DNA from: an uncultured Atopobium sp.
GTDB taxonomy: Bacteria > Actinomycetota > Coriobacteriia > Coriobacteriales > Atopobiaceae
Direction: 5' to 3'
Assembly: GCA_938041635.1 (NCBI GenBank)
Contig: CALIAD010000059.1
Location: 1-15,858 of the forward strand
DNA length: 15,858 bases
Part shown: positions 8,028-15,800 of the stretch, one piece after another
How positions within the stretch are numbered: the first letter of the stretch is position 1
Layout: every line of letters begins with the position of its first letter
Notes under the pieces: generated by a model
What the model was told of the DNA's origin: nothing
Database searches by the model: none
Seen by the model: only the letters and a program-made list of their open reading frames with translations
Made by a program: the position numbers and the translations under genes

Positions 8028-8076
8028 ACGACGCGTCGGTCCCCTGGCAGCATGCTCATCTACCTGCGCTTTATTT

Positions 8077-8110
8077 AAAAAGTCCGCCTATGCAGCGGAC
8101 TTTTTCTTTT
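8077..8110. terminator. Bidirectional Rho-independent terminator between convergent genes
   Basis: AAAAAGTCCGC (8077-8087) and GCGGACTTTTT (8095-8105) form a perfect 11-bp stem with a 7-base loop. T runs follow on both strands. It ends the GT2-DUF2304 transcript on the plus strand and the LicD-flippase transcript on the minus strand. The flippase stop codon (8088-8090) lies in the loop, and its last codons form one arm of the stem. Confidence 0.93.
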
Positions 8111-9338
8111 GGTCTTTAAATCCCAAGAAGCAGAAGATTCCAAATACCAGAGCAAGAATTGCAAGCGAAGCATCATAAAGCATGCACGCTCCCATAATGC
8201 CAAAGCTGCCTACAAACCACCCTCCGGTAAGCGCAGCAAAACCTGCACCTGCAGCATAGCTGACAAACACCGCAACCTGCTTACGCATGGTTACTACGGC
8301 ATAGTACAAAATAACTGTGAGCGCATTAAGCAAACCGCCAAAAAGCAGTATAAGCAACTCTAGTTTATACGGCTCAAAATCAAGGCCATACAAAAGTCCA
8401 AGAACTGGAGCGCCTAGCGGCCAAGCCAGCGCCATAGAAACAGCAGTAGCTAAAGCAACTACGGCAAAACCCTTAAGAATCAGGCCCACAAACTGCTTGT
8501 CTTGCTGATTATTCCAATATTCAGCCATCTGAGTAAGCAGCGGCTTAAAGACAAAGTTACTTAAAAGATTGATAACCATAGCGGGCATAGCTAATGCCGT
8601 AAAGAACGTAAGAAGTGCTTGATCACTCAGACCTCCCAACGCATAACGAGGTGCACCAACAACGTACGTCAGCAAGAATGAACCAGCAAACAACGGAGCG
8701 GTAGTAACCAAGAGCTTTGTAATTTGCTTAACGTCAAAGGTGGGCTTAAGCGTTGCCATCTTCTTAGTAGGAGGAATAACAAGCGCAATCATAACTACCA
8801 GCGATGCAATAAAAGAAAGAGCCGCACCAACAAGCAAGTTCTTTGTAAGAAGTACACCCACTGCAAAACCAACAACGGTTGCAAGTACACGATAAAAGAA
8901 TGCCCTACCAGCAACATCTAAGCGACCATGCTGCTGGAACATACCATGGAAAACATCTTCTACAACATCAAATAAGCGCAGTGATGCGATGAGGGCGTAC
9001 AACACTCCCTCGTAGCTCAATCCCTGAGACTGCAGGGTAAAAATAATAATTCCAGCAACCATCAAAACAGTTGTGATAATTCGTGCAGCAAGATACACAC
9101 CAAACGAGAATACTTCTTCTGTATCGGTAACCTGATACGTTCTAATCTCAAAATGACCAATAACCATCAGCTGCTGTGCAACAGCATAAGCAAGCGAGAA
9201 AACACCACCAGCAGCAGCTCCCATGGTACGTGTGACCACCATCAGCATAAGCACGGTTGAAGCCGCGTTCATCAAGGAGCCAAGCGTATTCCAAAAGTAG
9301 TTTTTTTTCAGCTGTTCAGCAGAAGTATCAATAGTCAT
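8088..9338 (-). CDS. Polysaccharide flippase (MOP superfamily, Wzx/PST type)
   Basis: A 416-residue polytopic membrane protein with about 12 hydrophobic segments from residue ~15 to ~408 and a charged KDQKKK tail. Length and pattern fit Wzx-type lipid-linked sugar flippases of the MOP superfamily, which move undecaprenyl-linked intermediates across the cytoplasmic membrane. The N-terminal KNYFWNTLGSLMNAASTVLM segment is typical of the family. The ATG at 9338 is only 2 nt after the LicD stop and has no good ribosome site of its own, so translation is probably coupled to licD. It faces the GT2-DUF2304 pair, the same set of functions as GacI-GacJ-GacK in streptococci. The substrate is unknown; a lipid-linked sugar made by the neighbouring GT2 is the natural guess. 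Confidence 0.9.
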   Translation of the reverse strand: MTIDTSAEQLKKNYFWNTLGSLMNAASTVLMLMVVTRTMGAAAGGVFSLAYAVAQQLMVIGHFEIRTYQVTDTEEVFSFGVYLAARIITTVLMVAGIIIFTLQSQGLSYEGVLYALIASLRLFDVVEDVFHGMFQQHGRLDVAGRAFFYRVLATVVGFAVGVLLTKNLLVGAALSFIASLVVMIALVIPPTKKMATLKPTFDVKQITKLLVTTAPLFAGSFLLTYVVGAPRYALGGLSDQALLTFFTALAMPAMVINLLSNFVFKPLLTQMAEYWNNQQDKQFVGLILKGFAVVALATAVSMALAWPLGAPVLGLLYGLDFEPYKLELLILLFGGLLNALTVILYYAVVTMRKQVAVFVSYAAGAGFAALTGGWFVGSFGIMGACMLYDASLAILALVFGIFCFLGFKDQKKKSAA

Positions 9339-9340
9339 AA

Positions 9341-10264
9341 TTAGTTTTTCTGGCCAAAGTCTTCAAATGCCTGACGACTTCCTTTGGTAACGTCTATGTC
9401 TTTCCACTTACCAAAATCGAGTTGACTAGGATAATGATTTTTACGTTCAGACATTGAAGGAAGCTCCATATAAGCACCATATGCATTCGTTAACAATTTA
9501 TCATAGGCATTAGGCAGTATTGTTGTTATATCTTCAAAGGGCACACGAATCATTGGATATAAATCTTTAAGGTCCATTTCCCAATTTTCTGGATCAGATT
9601 CAACAAAACAGGTACGTCTATCTGTATCTTCTTTTTCTGCAGTCCTTGCAGCTTTTTCCCATTTTGACAAGATAAACTTAGAAGAAATACGAAAAATTCG
9701 TAAAATATAATGAATGACATAACATGCAAAAGAAGCTATTTTTCTTTTCCATCCATGCAAAGGTATATGCGGTGTTGGAGTTACTAGAAGAAAATTAAGA
9801 CGTCCCCAGAACCACGTACGACGCAATACTGATTTGAATATTTTTGGACTTGTGGGAATTTTATCAAACGGAAAAATCCCAATTGAAATTGAATATTTAA
9901 ATGGACAATCCGAGAAATCATCTGGAACACAAACAGTATTTCTAAGAGATAAATTAGAATTCATCGCAGGAAAGAAATTATCCGTTCTACCATTTTGAAT
10001 GCAAAAATCTGGTCGTAAAAGTCTTGGACCATCTTTCAATAAAACTTCATAATCCTCTCGAAGCATTGAAATATCAATATCATCATCCCAAGGAATGAAA
10101 CCTTGATGCCTCACGGCACCAATTGCTGTTCCGCCATACGCCTGATATGAAATACCTAGCTCAGTACACACTCTATCAAGCTCATCCATCAAAAGTGTAG
10201 AGAGAAGTTGAACTTTTCTCAATTCATCATGATTCTTGTATTCTTTATAATCATCAACGCTCAA
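9341..10264 (-). CDS. licD: LicD family phosphotransferase
   Basis: A LicD-family protein, the group that transfers phosphocholine or other phosphorylated alcohols from a CDP donor to glycans. It shows AYGGTAIGAVRHQGFIPWDDDIDI (42-65), with the metal-binding DDDID at 60-64. It is 307 residues from TTG at 10264, which has GGAG 6 nt upstream. The in-frame TTG at 10276 would overlap that ribosome site. Base composition is clearly AT-richer than neighbours: 9841-9900 is about 27% GC by count, against about 45% in a flippase stretch, suggesting separate acquisition. It is followed directly by the flippase (2 nt). With LicA and LicB homologues 4-5 kb away, phosphocholine or a related group is the likely cargo, but LicD substrates vary. 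Confidence 0.88.
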   Translation of the reverse strand: MSVDDYKEYKNHDELRKVQLLSTLLMDELDRVCTELGISYQAYGGTAIGAVRHQGFIPWDDDIDISMLREDYEVLLKDGPRLLRPDFCIQNGRTDNFFPAMNSNLSLRNTVCVPDDFSDCPFKYSISIGIFPFDKIPTSPKIFKSVLRRTWFWGRLNFLLVTPTPHIPLHGWKRKIASFACYVIHYILRIFRISSKFILSKWEKAARTAEKEDTDRRTCFVESDPENWEMDLKDLYPMIRVPFEDITTILPNAYDKLLTNAYGAYMELPSMSERKNHYPSQLDFGKWKDIDVTKGSRQAFEDFGQKN

Positions 10265-10280
10265 TTTAATCTCCAAACAT

Positions 10281-10344
10281 TAATTTTAATATGTAAAATC
10301 GAACCTCATCTGTATCTATAATACTAAACATTGGAGCTAATCGA
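10281..10344 (+). promoter_or_regulatory. Divergent promoter region, with a consensus -10 for the second GT2 operon
   Basis: This AT-rich gap separates licD (-) from the second GT2 gene (+). A perfect TATAAT lies at 10317-10322, 22 nt before the proposed start at 10345, which suits a plus-strand promoter. No convincing -35 box is visible at 17 nt. The licD promoter should also be here, in the AT-rich stretch 10281-10300, but I cannot place its boxes. Confidence 0.45.
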
Positions 10345-11148
10345 TTGGATGTAGCAATGTATACACCTCAGGATCACACGTTTGCTGTTTGCGCTTATGG
10401 CGAGAGTCCCTATCTAGAAGAGTGCATTCTCTCGCTCAAGGAGCAAACACTATCTACGAATATTCTTTTAGCTACTTCAACACCAAATGATCTGATTAAG
10501 TCTCTTTGCAAGAAATACGACATTCAAATGCATGTCAATCTTGGCCCAGGTGGTATTGCTGGCGATTGGAATTTTGCTGTAAGCGTTTGCACAACTCCAT
10601 TGGTAACCATTGCTCATCAAGATGACCTTTACAAACCTAACTATGCAGAGTACATGCTTAAACGTGTAAACAGCTCTTCTCGTCCACTCATTTATTTCAC
10701 TAATTATGGCGAGCTACGCGACGGTGAAGAAGTTCTTCAGAATCGTCTGCTTAAGATAAAGCGTCGTCTCTTGCACTCGCTCTCAAAACCGGAAAATGCA
10801 GGTAAGGCATGGGCCAAACGTCGTGCACTTGAGTTAGGTTGTGCTATTTGCTGCCCAAGTACCACGCTGATCCTTCCCAACCTTGAAACTCCTGTTTTCA
10901 AGGCTGGATTTGGCTCTAACTTGGATTGGGAAGCATGGGAAGCAATAAGCAAGCGCGAGGGAGATTTCTTATACGACACCCGCGTGCTGATGCTTCACCG
11001 TATTCATAAAGATTCTGAGACCAGTCATCTTATTCATGACAATCGCCGTGCAAAGGAAGATTTTGAAATGCTCAAAAAGTTCTGGCCAACTCCTGTTGCC
11101 AAGCTTATTAATATGGCCTATAAGAACGGACAAAAAAGTAACGGCTAG
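10345..11148 (+). CDS. GT2 family glycosyltransferase
   Basis: A second GT-A type glycosyltransferase, 267 residues, cytosolic or membrane-peripheral. The N-terminal FAVCAYGESPYLEECILSL (13-31) is the usual nucleotide-binding start. IAHQDDLY (89-96) carries the DxD-like acidic pair. A CCPSTTLIL segment and a GSNLDWEAWEAIS segment follow, the latter resembling the acceptor-side region of these enzymes. No transmembrane segment is evident. The start is uncertain: TTG at 10345 has GGAG 8 nt upstream, while ATG at 10357 (residue 5) has a weaker GGAT. It leads a plus-strand block with the aminotransferase and cytidylyltransferase fusion, 92 nt ahead of the former. Sugar and linkage cannot be told from sequence. 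Confidence 0.82.
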   Translation: MDVAMYTPQDHTFAVCAYGESPYLEECILSLKEQTLSTNILLATSTPNDLIKSLCKKYDIQMHVNLGPGGIAGDWNFAVSVCTTPLVTIAHQDDLYKPNYAEYMLKRVNSSSRPLIYFTNYGELRDGEEVLQNRLLKIKRRLLHSLSKPENAGKAWAKRRALELGCAICCPSTTLILPNLETPVFKAGFGSNLDWEAWEAISKREGDFLYDTRVLMLHRIHKDSETSHLIHDNRRAKEDFEMLKKFWPTPVAKLINMAYKNGQKSNG

Positions 11149-11240
11149 TTTGTCATTACAACGTAGAAACGCGACAACAAGAAAATATATAAATGCAGGT
11201 TGTATACTTATATAAACAATATAGCAATCATTGGAGAAAT
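11149..11240 (+). promoter_or_regulatory. AT-rich leader with possible internal promoter
   Basis: The 92-nt gap between the second GT2 and the aminotransferase has no terminator hairpin, so read-through is expected. A TATACT (11203-11208) could serve as an internal -10, but no -35 partner is clear. Confidence 0.25.
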
Positions 11241-12326
11241 ATGCTGAACTTTGCTGTTGGTCCTGTTCAATCAGAAGATGATGTTCGTGCTCTCGGTGCA
11301 CTTAATGTCCCCTACTTTAGAACTCCAGAGTTCTCAACTACCATGCTTGAGAATGAGCAGATGCTCTGTGAGTTGGCAAAAGCTCCAGAGGGTTCTCGCG
11401 CGGTCTTTGTAACTGGATCCGGTACTGCAGGAATGGAAACCGTTGTTGCAGGCACCCTCTCAGCAGAAGATAAAGCTCTTGTAGTTGATGGTGGTAGCTT
11501 TGGACACCGTTTTGTTCAGCTTCTTGAACTGCATAACATTCCTCATACCGTCATTAAGCTCAACTACGGCACGCCTTTAACCGCAGCCGATTTAGAGCCT
11601 TATCAAAATCAGGACTACACCGCATTTCTCGTCAATCTTGGCGAGACTTCCCAGGGCATTTTGTATGATGCAGAGCTTATTTCCACATTCTGCAAAGCAA
11701 ATAATCTATTCTGGATTGCGGACTGCGTCAGCTCGTTCTTAGCAGACCCATTTGATATGGCAACTTTGGGCGTAGATGTCATGATTACAGGTTCTCAAAA
11801 AGCACTTGCCTGCCCTCCAGGCATTTCTCCGATTGTACTTTCTCCTAAGGCAGTTAAAAAGATTGCTGGTATTAAAGCACCATGTATGTATCTTGACCTT
11901 AATTTGCTTCTCCAAAATGGAGAGCGCGGTCAGACACCTTTTACCCCTGCAGTGCAAACGCTTCTTCAAATCCATAAACGTCTGAGCAACATTGTTAAAA
12001 CTGGCGGCGTTGATGCTGAAAATGTACGCATTGCAGCACTTGCAAAAGATTTCCGCGAGCGCGCTCAAAGTCTTCCGTTTGAGATGCGTCTGGTATCTCC
12101 TTCAAATGCAGTTACCTTCCTGTCATCAGGTAGCTACTCTGCAAAAACGCTTTTCCAAGTGCTTAAAGATGAATATGGCATGTGGATTTGTCCAAATGGT
12201 GGAGAGAACGCAGACACTTCTTTCCGTGTTGGTCACATTGGCGCTCACGAGATAAGTGACAATGCCGTTCTTGTTGCAGCAATCCATGACGTTCAGCGTA
12301 GAGGTCTTTTAACCACCAGGGAGTAA
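11241..12326 (+). CDS. Class V PLP-dependent aminotransferase (AEP/alanine-glyoxylate transaminase type)
   Basis: A fold-type I, class V aminotransferase, 361 residues from ATG at 11241, with GGAG 4 nt upstream. An in-frame ATG at 11193 lacks a ribosome site. Visible features are VTGSGTAGMET (57-67), binding the PLP phosphate; GETSQG (134-139); Asp161 in IADCVSS, which would pair with the pyridine nitrogen; and the Schiff-base lysine Lys187 in TGSQKALACPPG. The family includes 2-aminoethylphosphonate-pyruvate, serine-glyoxylate and alanine-glyoxylate transaminases, and substrate cannot be assigned by eye. Its stop is 2 nt before the cytidylyltransferase fusion, so both probably serve one pathway. 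I infer that it makes or consumes an amino group on a small phosphorylated compound that is then CDP-activated. Confidence 0.88.
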   Translation: MLNFAVGPVQSEDDVRALGALNVPYFRTPEFSTTMLENEQMLCELAKAPEGSRAVFVTGSGTAGMETVVAGTLSAEDKALVVDGGSFGHRFVQLLELHNIPHTVIKLNYGTPLTAADLEPYQNQDYTAFLVNLGETSQGILYDAELISTFCKANNLFWIADCVSSFLADPFDMATLGVDVMITGSQKALACPPGISPIVLSPKAVKKIAGIKAPCMYLDLNLLLQNGERGQTPFTPAVQTLLQIHKRLSNIVKTGGVDAENVRIAALAKDFRERAQSLPFEMRLVSPSNAVTFLSSGSYSAKTLFQVLKDEYGMWICPNGGENADTSFRVGHIGAHEISDNAVLVAAIHDVQRRGLLTTRE

Positions 12327-12328
12327 CC

Positions 12329-13672
12329 ATGACCAAGGTAATCACCTATGGCACCTTTGACCTGCTTCATTATGGTCACACAAACCTACTCAAGCGCGCC
12401 AAAGACCTGGGCGACTATCTTATCGTAGGCGTTACCGCTGAAGCCTACGATATGGCTCGCGGTAAAATCAACGTAAAGCAAAGCCTTTCTGAACGAATTG
12501 AAAACGTCAGAGAGACTGGTCTTGCTGACGAGATTATCGTTGAAGAATACGAAGGTCAAAAAATTGATGATATCCGCCGTTATGGCGCAGATATTTTTGC
12601 CATCGGTTCAGACTGGAAAGGTAAGTTTGACTACCTCTCTGACTACTGCAAAGTAGTGTATCTTGACCGGACAAAAGGCATTTCAAGCACGGAGCTCCGC
12701 AGCGAAGAGCGCAAACTTTCTGTTGGGTTCATTGGTGACGCTTCTTGGCTTGATAAATACAGGATGCAAGCTCGTTTTGTAAACGGTATGGAGATTGAAG
12801 GCATTGCTACGCCCGACACCACCACGCTTACTCCTGAGCTATCTGAGCTTCCTGTTGTAACCTCTGACATCTCCGATCTTCTACAAAAAGTTGATGCTGT
12901 TGTCATTGCATCTGATCCATCTCTTCACGAGAAACAAATCAGGCAGGCGCTTGAGGCGGGAAAGCATGTCCTATGTGAATCCCCCTTTGCTCTAACACCA
13001 GAGGCTGGCGATTCTCTAGTAGCTTATGCACAAGAGCGTGGTTTGGTGCTTCAAGATGCCATTAAAACGGCTTATTCGACTGCCTTCCATCGACTTGTTC
13101 TTTTGGTTAAAGGTGGAAAAATTGGCAAGGTTGTCTCAGTTGATGCGACTTGCACTTCTCTTCGCTACAACAAAACTGATGATTCGATCACAGGCGCCAA
13201 CTGGGGCGGCATGGGCGAATGGGGACCAATCGCTCTTCTCCCCATCTTCCAAATTCTTGGCACCGACTATACGTCTTCACAAATCATTACCCGTGGCGAG
13301 AAGGGCTTTGTCCACAAGGGTGAATTTACCAAGATAGATTTTGTCTATCCAAGTGCGGTAGCTTCTATGAAAGTAGCAACCGGTGTTAAATCCGAAGGCG
13401 AGTTGGTTATCTCTGGTACTGACGCTTATGTCTATGTACCAGCGCCTTGGTGGAAAACAGATTACTTTGAAATCCGCTACGAAAATCCTGCAGACAATAA
13501 GCGCTACTTCTATCAACTTGATGGTGAAGGCTTTAGGTTTGAGCTTATTACGTTTGCTCAAGCTATTGCAAACGGTGCTTCAAATTCTTATATTTCCCGA
13601 GATATTTCACGCACGCTTTGCAAGGTAATGGGCGATTATTATCTGGGAACAAATACCGTGCAGATTAGTTAG
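12329..13672 (+). CDS. Fusion: TagD-type cytidylyltransferase + Gfo/Idh/MocA-like oxidoreductase domain
   Basis: A 447-residue two-domain protein. Residues 1-~128 match glycerol-3-phosphate cytidylyltransferase (TagD/GCT): ITYGTFDLLHYGH (5-17, nucleotide-binding HxGH at 14-17), GSDWKGKFD (93-101) and RTKGISST (114-121). Residues ~131-447 resemble a Gfo/Idh/MocA oxidoreductase: a Rossmann start (VGFIGDASW, 132-140), VDAVVIASDPSLH (188-200), ALEAGKHVLCESPFAL (207-222) and an alpha/beta C-terminal domain. The usual catalytic EKP lysine is Ser218, and the Gly-rich loop is degenerate. Fusion of a nucleotidyltransferase to a reductase recalls enzymes that both make and activate an alditol phosphate, such as CDP-ribitol synthesis by Bcs1. 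GGGAG lies about 6 nt before ATG 12329. The product could be CDP-glycerol or a different CDP-alcohol. Confidence 0.88.
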   Translation: MTKVITYGTFDLLHYGHTNLLKRAKDLGDYLIVGVTAEAYDMARGKINVKQSLSERIENVRETGLADEIIVEEYEGQKIDDIRRYGADIFAIGSDWKGKFDYLSDYCKVVYLDRTKGISSTELRSEERKLSVGFIGDASWLDKYRMQARFVNGMEIEGIATPDTTTLTPELSELPVVTSDISDLLQKVDAVVIASDPSLHEKQIRQALEAGKHVLCESPFALTPEAGDSLVAYAQERGLVLQDAIKTAYSTAFHRLVLLVKGGKIGKVVSVDATCTSLRYNKTDDSITGANWGGMGEWGPIALLPIFQILGTDYTSSQIITRGEKGFVHKGEFTKIDFVYPSAVASMKVATGVKSEGELVISGTDAYVYVPAPWWKTDYFEIRYENPADNKRYFYQLDGEGFRFELITFAQAIANGASNSYISRDISRTLCKVMGDYYLGTNTVQIS

Positions 13673-13689
13673 CCTTAAATCTAAAATCA

Positions 13690-13729
13690 GAAGCTCGTAA
13701 CTACTATCTTGTTACGAGCTTCTTTTTTT
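13690..13729 (+). terminator. Rho-independent terminator of the GT2-aminotransferase-cytidylyltransferase block
   Basis: GAAGCTCGTAAC (13690-13701) pairs perfectly with GTTACGAGCTTC (13711-13722), with a 9-base loop and seven T at 13723-13729. It lies 17 nt beyond the stop of the cytidylyltransferase fusion. Confidence 0.95.
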
Positions 13730-13770
13730 CATAAATAGCTCCCGCAAACACAGAGCTAAACACTTTAGAC

Positions 13771-13813
13771 AAACAAAAACGAGTCATTCTTACCGCAGAA
13801 TGACTCGCTTTTT
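13771..13813 (-). terminator. Rho-independent terminator of the licA-licB block
   Basis: CGAGTCATTC (13780-13789) pairs perfectly with GAATGACTCG (13798-13807) around an 8-base loop. On the minus strand TTTTTGTTTG follows, ending the licB transcript about 35 nt after its stop. On the plus strand CTTTTT follows, so it may also back up the terminator at 13690-13729. Confidence 0.93.
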
Positions 13814-13842
13814 GGTAAGACCTCTAGAATTACAGCAACAAA

Positions 13843-14790
13843 TTAATCTCTCTTGAGCAACTCGTTCCAGTCTGGAGTAGCTGAAAGAACGGTTCCCACA
13901 ATAATGACAATGCAGCAAATTACCGTCAAAGGAGATGGAATTGCTTCTGGCATAATGGCTGGCAAAATAATACCTGCAAGAGCCGCAAAAAAGACTGACC
14001 AAGCAGAGTAAGAAATATTCAAGGCCATACCGCGAGAAGCGCCAATAGCGTCAATGGCCTTGTAGTAGAAGAGATACGAAGCAGTACCTGCTAGTGCTGC
14101 GATAAAGACAACGCCGTTAGCTGGTGTTACTGCAACCTGGCTTGCAAACTCTACAGAGCCTGCGAGAGGCAGGATAATAAGACCATATGCAAACGCAGAG
14201 GTGGTTTCCCTGATCTGGAGTGCAGTCTCGTTATCAACAGCATCATCTTGCATGCCCCAAGCCAAGATAACTGCCTCAGAGCCCCAACCAAAGACACAGG
14301 CAATAACGCCTAAGATGCCCACAAGAACGTTTCCATTACCTTCTCCGGCAGCGGTGGACACGCCAATGACCATGACGCCGACAAGAGCTACGATAAGAGC
14401 AATGACCTGCTTCAAATTCATTTTTTCTTTAAGCAGAAGCCATGCCAAAAGTGAACCCGCAGCTGGATAAAAAGCCGAAATAGCTGCGGTGTAACCAGGT
14501 CCAATGGCATTAATTGCAGCAAGATAACCACTCATACCAATTGGTCCTCCTAAAAGAGCACCCAGCATAACAACGCGACCGCTCTTAGTTTTTGCAGCTT
14601 CAAGGGTGTCCCTCAGCCTACCCTTACGTCCCATCATGACAAGACGAATAGCCGCAGCAAAAAAGTCATGCATAAATGCACTAGCAAAGGATGCCTGAGC
14701 GGAATCAACATAGGGGCTCATACCAAGAGCAACACCAAGGATAACGGTATCAACTGCCCAAAGAATACCGCTCAATAAACCATATTGCAT
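13843..14790 (-). CDS. licB: LicB-like choline permease (DMT/EamA superfamily)
   Basis: A 315-residue drug/metabolite transporter superfamily protein with about 10 hydrophobic segments, two EamA-like halves. The start is ATG at 14790 (MQYGLLSGILWAVDTVILG), with AAGGGGA about 5 nt upstream; a longer in-frame start at 14832 would overlap licA and lacks a ribosome site. Its gene lies 17 nt after the LicA-type kinase on the same strand, the partnership known from pneumococcal and Haemophilus lic loci, where LicB imports choline for phosphorylation by LicA. The N-terminal pattern and the GPIGMSGYLAAINAIGPGYTAAISAFYPAAG region fit that subfamily as I remember it. Choline is inferred from context; ethanolamine or another small amine remains possible. 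Confidence 0.85.
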   Translation of the reverse strand: MQYGLLSGILWAVDTVILGVALGMSPYVDSAQASFASAFMHDFFAAAIRLVMMGRKGRLRDTLEAAKTKSGRVVMLGALLGGPIGMSGYLAAINAIGPGYTAAISAFYPAAGSLLAWLLLKEKMNLKQVIALIVALVGVMVIGVSTAAGEGNGNVLVGILGVIACVFGWGSEAVILAWGMQDDAVDNETALQIRETTSAFAYGLIILPLAGSVEFASQVAVTPANGVVFIAALAGTASYLFYYKAIDAIGASRGMALNISYSAWSVFFAALAGIILPAIMPEAIPSPLTVICCIVIIVGTVLSATPDWNELLKRD

Positions 14791-14807
14791 TATTTCCCCT
14801 TTTACTC

Positions 14808-15800
14808 TTAGTTCTGGTTCTCTTCGTACCAAGAAAGTACACGGTCAATATTGTTTGCAGCGTAACGATAGTAAATAAAGAACCACTCGCCTACGTTCTC
14901 GCCCTCTGCTTCCTTGACTAGAGACCACAAATACCAACACCAACCAGCAAAGACTACATAGCTCCAGAAGTGTCTGCGCTGCTCAAAAGTAGCCTCTTTT
15001 CCAAAGTAGTAATTAATAGCAGCGTTTGCCTCATCGTCAGTAAGCTCACAGCAAACTGTGAAGGTACCAAAGTCATTAGCCTCATCTGACATTCCCGCAT
15101 ATTCCCAGTCAATAAGGCTGTAGTTGCCACCCTCATCAATCAAGAAATTCAGATAGAAGAAATCGTTGTGAGAAATAACAACTGGATACTGATCTGCGTC
15201 TGCAAACTTCTTCAAGCGCAGGACCTTCTCGCGAAGCTCATAGTAGCCAGGAATCTCAATAGGACCCTCTTCAAGCAGGAGCTTCTCGTAATTAAGTCCC
15301 TCGTTAACAAAGTCAAAAGAACGATCAAGTGAGGCACCGCTATGATGCAGTTTATAACCCATCTCCATTGCGCGCTTGAGCTGCTCAGGGTTATGAGGAT
15401 CAAGATTCTGAGCGTTTTTCACAAACTTAGAAATCTTCCAGCCCTCTTTTTGGTCCTCGTAAATAAAGGTGCTGTCTAAGCCAAGCTCACGAGCAAGTCG
15501 AAAACCAGCCTCTTCAGCTGCGCGATCAACAAGTTTCTCGGTACCAACACCAGGATGTCTATAGACATACTCCTGAGCATCATCACCATATCCCACAATA
15601 AAGTGAGCAGATAGATTGGTAAGGCCCTGTTTTAGAGGATAGAAACCATGAATATCCTTCTTCTGGCAATGAAGAACCGAGACAATGTTGTCAAAAATCT
15701 TTGAATCGATGTTCTCAATAAATGCTGGGTCAAACTGACGAAGCTCATCAAGGGAATCAAACTCGTAAATAACGCCGTCAGGATACTTTCTAATGGTCAT
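14808..15800 (-). CDS. licA: LicA-type choline/ethanolamine kinase with LicC-like N-terminal remnant
   Basis: Phosphorylates choline (or ethanolamine) with ATP in the cytosol. From ATG at 15800 the protein has 330 residues. The kinase part begins near residue 35: LKQGLTNLS (56-64), the catalytic SHNDFFYLNF (210-219, His211, Asp213, Asn218), and IDWEYAGMSDEANDFG (230-245) with the metal-binding Asp231. Residues 1-33 (TIRKYPDGVIYEFDSLDELRQFD region) do not belong to LicA. They resemble the C-terminal tail of LicC-type phosphocholine cytidylyltransferases, which ends in an IYEIDS-like strand and helix. The frame stays open to the window edge, but the upstream residues do not look like LicC. No good ribosome site precedes 15800. 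The gene may be the 3' part of an interrupted LicC-LicA fusion. licB follows after 17 nt. Confidence 0.85.
   Translation of the reverse strand: MTIRKYPDGVIYEFDSLDELRQFDPAFIENIDSKIFDNIVSVLHCQKKDIHGFYPLKQGLTNLSAHFIVGYGDDAQEYVYRHPGVGTEKLVDRAAEEAGFRLARELGLDSTFIYEDQKEGWKISKFVKNAQNLDPHNPEQLKRAMEMGYKLHHSGASLDRSFDFVNEGLNYEKLLLEEGPIEIPGYYELREKVLRLKKFADADQYPVVISHNDFFYLNFLIDEGGNYSLIDWEYAGMSDEANDFGTFTVCCELTDDEANAAINYYFGKEATFEQRRHFWSYVVFAGWCWYLWSLVKEAEGENVGEWFFIYYRYAANNIDRVLSWYEENQN

Noticed and set aside
10737..11301. Minus-strand open frames opposite the second GT2 and aminotransferase start
   Set aside because: Antisense to clear coding sequence with PLP and GT2 motifs on the plus strand; no supporting signals.
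12329..12712. Plain CDP-glycerol synthesis (TagD) for teichoic acid as the whole explanation
   Set aside because: The TagD-like part is fused to a large oxidoreductase-like domain and linked to an aminotransferase, and no TagB/TagF polymerase is in the window.
11241..13672. A phosphonate (2-aminoethylphosphonate, PntC-like) decoration pathway
   Set aside because: The aminotransferase family would allow it, but no PEP mutase or phosphonopyruvate decarboxylase is in the window, and the nucleotidyltransferase is TagD-type rather than the LicC type fused in PntC. Kept only as an untested option.
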